Source: Oscillospiraceae bacterium (lineage in GTDB: Bacteria; Bacillota; Clostridia; Oscillospirales; Oscillospiraceae). Taken from it: 64,000 nt of DNA. The DNA lies in contig JAHHRX010000008.1 of NCBI GenBank assembly GCA_020025545.1, forward strand, positions 1 to 64,000. Direction: 5' to 3'. Positions 59,217-64,000 of this stretch are shown piece by piece; position 1 is the stretch's first letter, and every line of letters starts with the position of its first letter. The position numbers were made by a program, and so were the translations under genes. A model generated the notes under the pieces. The model saw nothing but the letters and a program-made list of their open reading frames with translations. It was not told the origin of the DNA and made no database searches.

Positions 59217-61949
59217 ATGTCAGAGAAAACTACAAAGTCTCAGGCTGAAAAGGCGGCTTCGGCCGGAAAACAGGGAAAAACAACTAAAAAATCAACATCA
59301 TCGCAAAAATCAAAGAATAATGCTGCCAAATCTGCCGGCAAGATTCAGGTCGCAGATACTCCCATTCCGGTGCGGCTCATCACTTCCGTTGCGGCCCTGA
59401 CGATGTTTGTTTTGTTTCTGGTAGCGTTTTTGAATCCGGAGGGCGCCCTGATTACATTTTTCTACCGTTTCATTCTGATGCTCATCGGCAAGGTTGCATT
59501 TTATGTTGCAATCCCCGCATTGCTTTACTTATTCGTGATTCAGGCGTTCAGCGGCAAGCGGCCGGTCATTCTTCGCAGCGTGTGTCTTCTGTGCTTTGTG
59601 ATGATTTGCGGCTGCATCTCCCAGCTGACCCTTGGAGAAGAGGGAATGCCCAAGGGCATTGCAATTGTAAAAGCACTGTCCGCTGGCGGTATTGACGGTT
59701 CTGCTGCCGGTGTCCTTTGCGGAGGTATTGCGCTGATTTTCAAGTGGCTCTTCGGAACGGTGATTTCCTACATCATTTTTGTGCTTGCCGCCCTCGTTAC
59801 GCTGCTGGCAGCCTTCCAGATTACCATTCCCAGTATCATTCGTGCTGTGGAGAATCGCCCGAGAGCGGATTGGGAAAATGAGGAACCGGAGGTTCAGGAG
59901 CCTGCAACGATCGTAGTTAACCACATCGCCAACAAGCGCATTGCGCATGTGGAAAATAAGCGGCGCCAGCAGGAAGAACGCCAAATGGAAATCGATATTC
60001 CTGTGGACGATGAGCCTTTGCATGTTCCTTTTTCCCGGAAGCGCAAAATCAGTAAAAAGGCAAATGACTTTATGAACGAGATCGGCTCTGATGTGGAAGA
60101 GCCGGTGGCTGCCGCCAAGGAAGCCGTCGCAGAAGATACCAGCGTGGATCTGATTCTCGGCAGCGGTGATGCATCAGCTGCAGCCGTACAGGAAACGATT
60201 CCTGCCAATACTTTCGTTATGCCGGAAATTCCGGAGGAAATGCCTCCCTTCTGTAAGGAAGAGACCCCGATTATGGCGCCTGTTCCGGCAGAAACCATGG
60301 TGGATACTCCCACAGTTTCCGAAAAGACCCAGATTGCCGAGCCTGTTCCCGGCAAGGTAACAGCGAAAGAAGCGCAGGAATCTGCCCAGCAGGTGGCAGA
60401 GGAGATTGCGAAGGCGCAGGTTCGCACAAAACCGGAGTATTGCTTCCCGCCACTGGATCTGCTGAATCTGCCTGCCCGTGGTGCAATGGATGCAACCATG
60501 GAAATGCGCGAAAACACCCGTCGCCTCAATGAGACGCTGGCGAGCTTCAAGATTGAGGCGCATATCATCAATGTGACCCGTGGCCCCAGTGTCACTCGCT
60601 ATGAGGTGGAGCTGGATAAGGGCGTACGGCTGAATAAGCTGACCTCCTGCGCCGATGATATTGCACTGAGTTTGGGTGCATCCGGTGTCCGGATCGCCGC
60701 CGTTCCCGGAAAAATCTCCGTGGTAGGTATCGAAGTTCCCAACCGTACCGTAACCATGGTTTCTTTGCGGGAGGTCATTGATTCAAATGAGTTTTCCCAT
60801 GCAAAATCCAAGTCCTCTTTCGCTGTGGGCAAGGATATCGGCGGTGCCTGCATCATCGGCAACATCGCAAAGCTACCGCATATGCTGATCGCCGGTACCA
60901 CCGGTTCCGGTAAATCCGTATGCATGAACTCCATCATTATCAGCTTGCTTTATAAGTCCGGCCCCGAAGATGTGAAACTCATTATGATCGATCCCAAGAT
61001 GGTGGAACTGGGTATTTACAACGGTATTCCCCATCTGCTCATCCCGGTGGTGACGGATCCCAAGAAGGCCGCCGGCTCCCTCCAATGGGCGGTTACAGAA
61101 ATGATGCGCCGATATAAGGCCATGTCTGATGCAGGTGTCCGGGATCTGGAATCCTACAACAGCATCATGGAAAACGATGAGGAAGGCACAAAGCTGCCCC
61201 AGGTAGTCGTAATCATTGATGAGCTGGCTGACTTGATGCTGGTGGCAGCCAAGGAAGTGGAAGAATCTATTTGCCGTATTGCCCAGATGGGCCGTGCTGC
61301 GGGTATCCACCTGATTATTGCTACACAGCGTCCTTCTGCGGATGTAATCACGGGCCTTATGAAGGCAAATATTCCTTCCCGAATCGCTTTTGCGGTGGCA
61401 TCCGCTATGGAATCCAGAATTATTCTGGATACACAGGGCGCTGAAAAGCTGGTTGGTAAGGGCGATATGCTCTATGCACCCATCGGCACGGGCAAGCCAA
61501 TCCGTGTTCAGGGCTGCTTTGTTTCTGATTCCGAGGTGGAGGCCGTGGCATCCTATGTGAAAGAACACTACAATACCGATTACGATGAATCCGTCATGGA
61601 GGAAATTGAAAAGAAAGCAATGCAGACCGGAACCGGAAAATCTGCCTCCCCGGACCTTGAGCCAAACGCAGAGGAGCTGGATGGAGACGAAATGCTGCCG
61701 GCAGCTGTAGATGTGATCCTTGAGACGGGACAGGCTTCTGTTTCCATGCTCCAGCGTCGGTTGAAGCTGGGGTATGCCCGTGCCGCTCGCATTGTGGACG
61801 AAATGGAGGAAAAGGGAATCGTAGGCCCATTCCAGGGCAGTAAGCCCCGCAACATCCTCATTACGAAGGAACAATGGCAGGCTATGTGCTCCGGTCAGCC
61901 TGCGCAGATGGAAATCCAGGAACCGGACCCTCAGTTTGAGGAAGAATAA
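59217..61949 (+). CDS. spoIIIE: DNA translocase FtsK/SpoIIIE
   Basis: 910 residues: four or five N-terminal membrane helices (~45-210), an acidic/Pro linker (~215-410), alpha and beta motor domains with Walker A GTTGSGKS (~561) and Walker B 'VVIIDELADLM', and a C-terminal gamma wHTH ('SVSMLQRRLKLGYARAARIVDEME') that reads KOPS/SRS polarity sites. It pumps DNA through the closing division or sporulation septum. The tepA neighbourhood is that of B. subtilis spoIIIE. AAGGAGG sets the start. Confidence 0.96.
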   Translation: MSEKTTKSQAEKAASAGKQGKTTKKSTSSQKSKNNAAKSAGKIQVADTPIPVRLITSVAALTMFVLFLVAFLNPEGALITFFYRFILMLIGKVAFYVAIPALLYLFVIQAFSGKRPVILRSVCLLCFVMICGCISQLTLGEEGMPKGIAIVKALSAGGIDGSAAGVLCGGIALIFKWLFGTVISYIIFVLAALVTLLAAFQITIPSIIRAVENRPRADWENEEPEVQEPATIVVNHIANKRIAHVENKRRQQEERQMEIDIPVDDEPLHVPFSRKRKISKKANDFMNEIGSDVEEPVAAAKEAVAEDTSVDLILGSGDASAAAVQETIPANTFVMPEIPEEMPPFCKEETPIMAPVPAETMVDTPTVSEKTQIAEPVPGKVTAKEAQESAQQVAEEIAKAQVRTKPEYCFPPLDLLNLPARGAMDATMEMRENTRRLNETLASFKIEAHIINVTRGPSVTRYEVELDKGVRLNKLTSCADDIALSLGASGVRIAAVPGKISVVGIEVPNRTVTMVSLREVIDSNEFSHAKSKSSFAVGKDIGGACIIGNIAKLPHMLIAGTTGSGKSVCMNSIIISLLYKSGPEDVKLIMIDPKMVELGIYNGIPHLLIPVVTDPKKAAGSLQWAVTEMMRRYKAMSDAGVRDLESYNSIMENDEEGTKLPQVVVIIDELADLMLVAAKEVEESICRIAQMGRAAGIHLIIATQRPSADVITGLMKANIPSRIAFAVASAMESRIILDTQGAEKLVGKGDMLYAPIGTGKPIRVQGCFVSDSEVEAVASYVKEHYNTDYDESVMEEIEKKAMQTGTGKSASPDLEPNAEELDGDEMLPAAVDVILETGQASVSMLQRRLKLGYARAARIVDEMEEKGIVGPFQGSKPRNILITKEQWQAMCSGQPAQMEIQEPDPQFEEE

Positions 61950-62029
61950 TTCGGTTTTGATGCTTCGGCATTAAAATAAATATTGCATCCCATCCGCAGA
62001 CGCGGAGGGACAGCTAGGAGGAAATTCTT

Positions 62030-62614
62030 TTGAAAAAACAAAAAATCAAACACATGGTGGGTATGGCGATTTTGTTGGCCATGATCGTGGTGATGCAGTT
62101 CATCAGCGGTATCATCCCTCCGGTAGGGGGCTTCACAATCTCGCTGGTACTGATTCCCATTGTCCTTGGCTCAGCGCTCTTTGGCCCCGGTGCCGGTGCA
62201 GCTTTGGGCGGCGCATTCGGTGTTATCGTATTTATCAACTGTGTGACCGGTGCAGACCCCGGCGGCCATATGGTATTTCAGGCAAGCCCCGTCCTGTGCT
62301 TTTTGGTAGTCATGGGCAAGGGAATTCTGGCAGGCCTTTGCTCCGGCCTCGTTTATCGGGTGCTGAAGGGCAAGAACCCTTATCTGGCGATGCTTTGCGC
62401 TGCCATTGTGTGTCCCGTCGTGAATACCGGCGTATTTATTGCCAGTATGCTCCTGTTCTTTGTTGATGTGCTGTCTGCATGGGCGCAGGGCGCTAATCTT
62501 GCAGGTTACATTATGTCCGGGCTTCTCCTGGTGAATTTTTTGCCGGAACTTGCTATCAATGTTGTGTTCAGCCCTGCAGGCGAGAGAATTTTGCAGGTGG
62601 TAGACCGTAAGTAA
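62030..62614 (+). CDS. ECF transporter S component
   Basis: 194 residues, five to six membrane helices, with the S-component style N-terminus ('MVGMAILLAMIVVMQFISGIIPP') and Gly-rich helix 'GSALFGPGAGAALGGAFGV'. S components bind a vitamin or metal and dock to a shared EcfT/A/A' module encoded elsewhere. Substrate not identifiable by eye. Start TTG 62030 follows TAGGAGG. The 80-nt leader has a UUCG-loop hairpin (about 61959-61972), possibly the spoIIIE terminator, but no riboswitch I recognise. Confidence 0.82.
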   Translation: MKKQKIKHMVGMAILLAMIVVMQFISGIIPPVGGFTISLVLIPIVLGSALFGPGAGAALGGAFGVIVFINCVTGADPGGHMVFQASPVLCFLVVMGKGILAGLCSGLVYRVLKGKNPYLAMLCAAIVCPVVNTGVFIASMLLFFVDVLSAWAQGANLAGYIMSGLLLVNFLPELAINVVFSPAGERILQVVDRK

Positions 62615-62667
62615 ATTTCATAATCCATACCGAGTGCGGCGAATCAGCGCCTTTCGGACATTATGCG

Positions 62668-62699
62668 AAGCAGCAGGCTCATTTGAGCCTGCTGCTTTT
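62668..62699 (+). terminator. terminator of ECF S gene
   Basis: Stem AAGCAGCAGGCTC with complement, ATTT loop, then TTTT. Confidence 0.9.
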
Positions 62700-62708
62700 G
62701 CTGCTGTG

Positions 62709-62736
62709 GCATATTTGCCGCTTGCGCGCATAGTCT
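62709..62736 (+). promoter_or_regulatory. sigma-E-like promoter of spoIIIA operon
   Basis: GCATATT (62709-62715) matches the sigma-E -35 KMATATW. After 13 nt, CATAGTCT (62729-62736) matches CATACANT at six of eight positions. spoIIIA is sigma-E dependent in Bacillus. Confidence 0.65.
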
Positions 62737-62754
62737 TTCCTAGGAGTGATGCAA

Positions 62755-63591
62755 ATGAAATGTGCGTGGCAAGAGCTGCTGATGATCCTGCCCCAGCGCC
62801 TGCGGGGAGAAATAGACCGCCGTGGAAAGGAAACTTTGCAGGAAGTGCGTCTGCGAGTGGGACAAAGAGTAGAGCTGATTCAATCTGCAGGCTCGGAATT
62901 TTTAACGGCTGAGGCAAGGCCGGAGGATCTGTCTTTCACGGTCAATGCTGCCAGCCGATATTCCCCGTGGTCGGCAGAATCGGCATCCGAGGGCTATATT
63001 ACCGCTCCGGGAGGCCACAGAATCGGCCTTTGCGGGGAATGTGCGATCCATAACGGTATCGTGCAGGGGATCCGTGCACCGACGGCGCTGTGCATTCGGG
63101 TGGCTCGGGAGCATCCCGGCATCGGAAACGGAGTTCCGCTTTCCGGTTCTATGTTGATTTTAGGGCCGCCCGGCAGCGGGAAAACGACTCTCCTTCGGGA
63201 AATCATACGCAGACGCTCACAAAAGGAGTGCGTCGCTGTTGTGGACGAGCGTGGTGAGCTTTTTCCGCTGGGCGGTGTGTTTGACACCGGCCCCAGAACC
63301 GATGTGCTGACTGGGTGCAGAAAGGTACAGGGTATCCAGCTTTTGCTGAAAACAATGGGGCCAAGTTGTATTGCGGTGGACGAAATCACCTCCAAAGATG
63401 ACTGTGATGCCCTCATCAGCGGGGCGTGGTGCGGAGTATCCTTGATCGCTACGGCACACGCTGCGGATTTTGGGGATCTCAGGCGTCGGAAGGTCTATGG
63501 AGATCTGGCGCAGAGGGGAATATTTGATCAATTCCTTGTTTTGCGACGGGACAAGTCCTGGCATCTGGAAAGGAGCGGCTATGCAGTATAA
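62755..63591 (+). CDS. spoIIIAA: stage III sporulation protein AA
   Basis: 278 residues, secretion-type ATPase: Walker A GPPGSGKTT (near residue 141) and Walker B 'CIAVDEITSKDD'. It powers the SpoIIIA-SpoIIQ channel that links mother cell and forespore. Start 62755 is 8 nt after TAGGAG. It overlaps spoIIIAB by 11 nt. Confidence 0.95.
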   Translation: MKCAWQELLMILPQRLRGEIDRRGKETLQEVRLRVGQRVELIQSAGSEFLTAEARPEDLSFTVNAASRYSPWSAESASEGYITAPGGHRIGLCGECAIHNGIVQGIRAPTALCIRVAREHPGIGNGVPLSGSMLILGPPGSGKTTLLREIIRRRSQKECVAVVDERGELFPLGGVFDTGPRTDVLTGCRKVQGIQLLLKTMGPSCIAVDEITSKDDCDALISGAWCGVSLIATAHAADFGDLRRRKVYGDLAQRGIFDQFLVLRRDKSWHLERSGYAV

Positions 63592-64000
63592 ATTTCTGGG
63601 AGCGGCTTTGGTGGTTTCGGGCTGTGGCTTTTTCGGCATCCTGCTTGCCGTCAACTGCCGCCGTGAAACGGAAATGCTCCGTTCTCTTTGCAGTGCCCTT
63701 ACCTTCATGTGCTGCGAGCTGGGGGCGCGGATGACGCCGCTGCCGGAGCTTTGCCGCTGTGCCGGCGGTCACTGTGCCGGCGGGATTCGAAAGGCGTTTC
63801 TAGCCATTGCCGAGGAGCTGGATGCACAGGTTGCACCGGATGCAACCTGCTGCGTGACGGCGGCGGTTAATCGCTGCCCGGAGCTGCCCAGACGATGCAG
63901 AGAGACTTTTTTGAAGGTGGGGCAAATGCTGGGCAGGTTCGACTTGCAGGGGCAGATGGATGCCATCGAAAGCGCACGGCAGGAATGTGAGCGTGAACGA
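63581..64000 (+). CDS. spoIIIAB: stage III sporulation protein AB, cut by window end
   Basis: First 140 codons. One N-terminal hydrophobic helix (~5-24), then the coiled, GspF-like SpoIIIAB domain ('ETEMLRSLCSALTFMCCELGARMTPLPEL'-type stretch over residues 29-57, and 'VGQMLGRFDLQGQ' near 120). Cys content is high for the family (ten or so). GGAAAGGAG precedes the ATG inside spoIIIAA, so the two are coupled. Confidence 0.9.
   Translation, partial: MQYKFLGAALVVSGCGFFGILLAVNCRRETEMLRSLCSALTFMCCELGARMTPLPELCRCAGGHCAGGIRKAFLAIAEELDAQVAPDATCCVTAAVNRCPELPRRCRETFLKVGQMLGRFDLQGQMDAIESARQECERER

Noticed and set aside
1..64000. CRISPR array, integrase, plasmid origin or restriction-modification system
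   Set aside because: Scanned for regularly spaced direct repeats, integrase motifs and methylase motifs; none seen.

Overview
The window reads as chromosome of an endospore-forming, low-to-mid GC Clostridia. Oscillospirales/Ruminococcaceae-type is my best guess from gene order and protein style; I cannot name a species. Support: the spoIIIA operon begins at the right edge, a tepA-spoIIIE pair lies just before it, a SleC-type spore cortex-lytic locus sits at 8-10 kb, and the order rplS-lepB-rbgA-rnhB-yraN and tig-clpP-clpX-lon-engB is the Firmicutes one. There is no CRISPR array, plasmid origin, integrase or intact insertion sequence.

Layout. 0-7 kb: tRNA-Thr (partial), a heterodimeric ABC exporter, an orphan phage-type baseplate-upper-protein/holin pair, a tiny 28-codon gene with its own promoter and terminator, and a CNNM/CorC-type membrane protein. 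7-12.4 kb: tRNA-Ser, an unidentified small RNA gene, pgsA, then a divergent spore-type module: a SleC-like lytic enzyme whose N-terminal domain is a separate gene, facing an asparagine-synthetase homologue that lacks the glutaminase cysteine. Both directions carry a sigma-K-like promoter. 12.4-19 kb: pyruvate kinase, a methionine T-box controlling metNIQ, and a eukaryotic-type glycogen branching enzyme. 19-23 kb: a leftward block with a Lar-like zinc ribbon, the TIGR03936/TIGR03960 radical-SAM pair and a SpoIVFB-like M50 protease, bracketed by two tRNA-Pro genes in opposite orientation.

23-33 kb is a haem-acquisition locus: an unusual DtxR-fold regulator with palindromic operators, a 1411-residue NEAT surface protein, a Shp-like haem protein and an IsdE/IsdF/ATPase importer. 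Haem would pass from the wall NEAT protein to membrane Shp, then to IsdE and through the permease. A DUF454 protein follows. 33-46 kb is housekeeping: ribosome assembly, protein export, RNase HII, trigger factor, Clp and Lon proteases. It also holds a threonine-synthase-like protein without its catalytic core.

46-57.5 kb is a surface-glycan cluster starting from a strong promoter: 4,6-dehydratase, aminotransferase, priming glycosyl-phosphate transferase, two LicD proteins, a Stealth-type phosphotransferase, flippase, polymerase and a class V aminotransferase. The gene set suggests an amino-trideoxy-sugar-primed polymer with phospho-linked decorations, comparable in logic to pneumococcal teichoic acid. 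57.5-64 kb: tepA, a UppP-like protein with eroded catalytic motifs, ftsK/spoIIIE, an ECF S component, and spoIIIAA-AB behind a sigma-E-like promoter.
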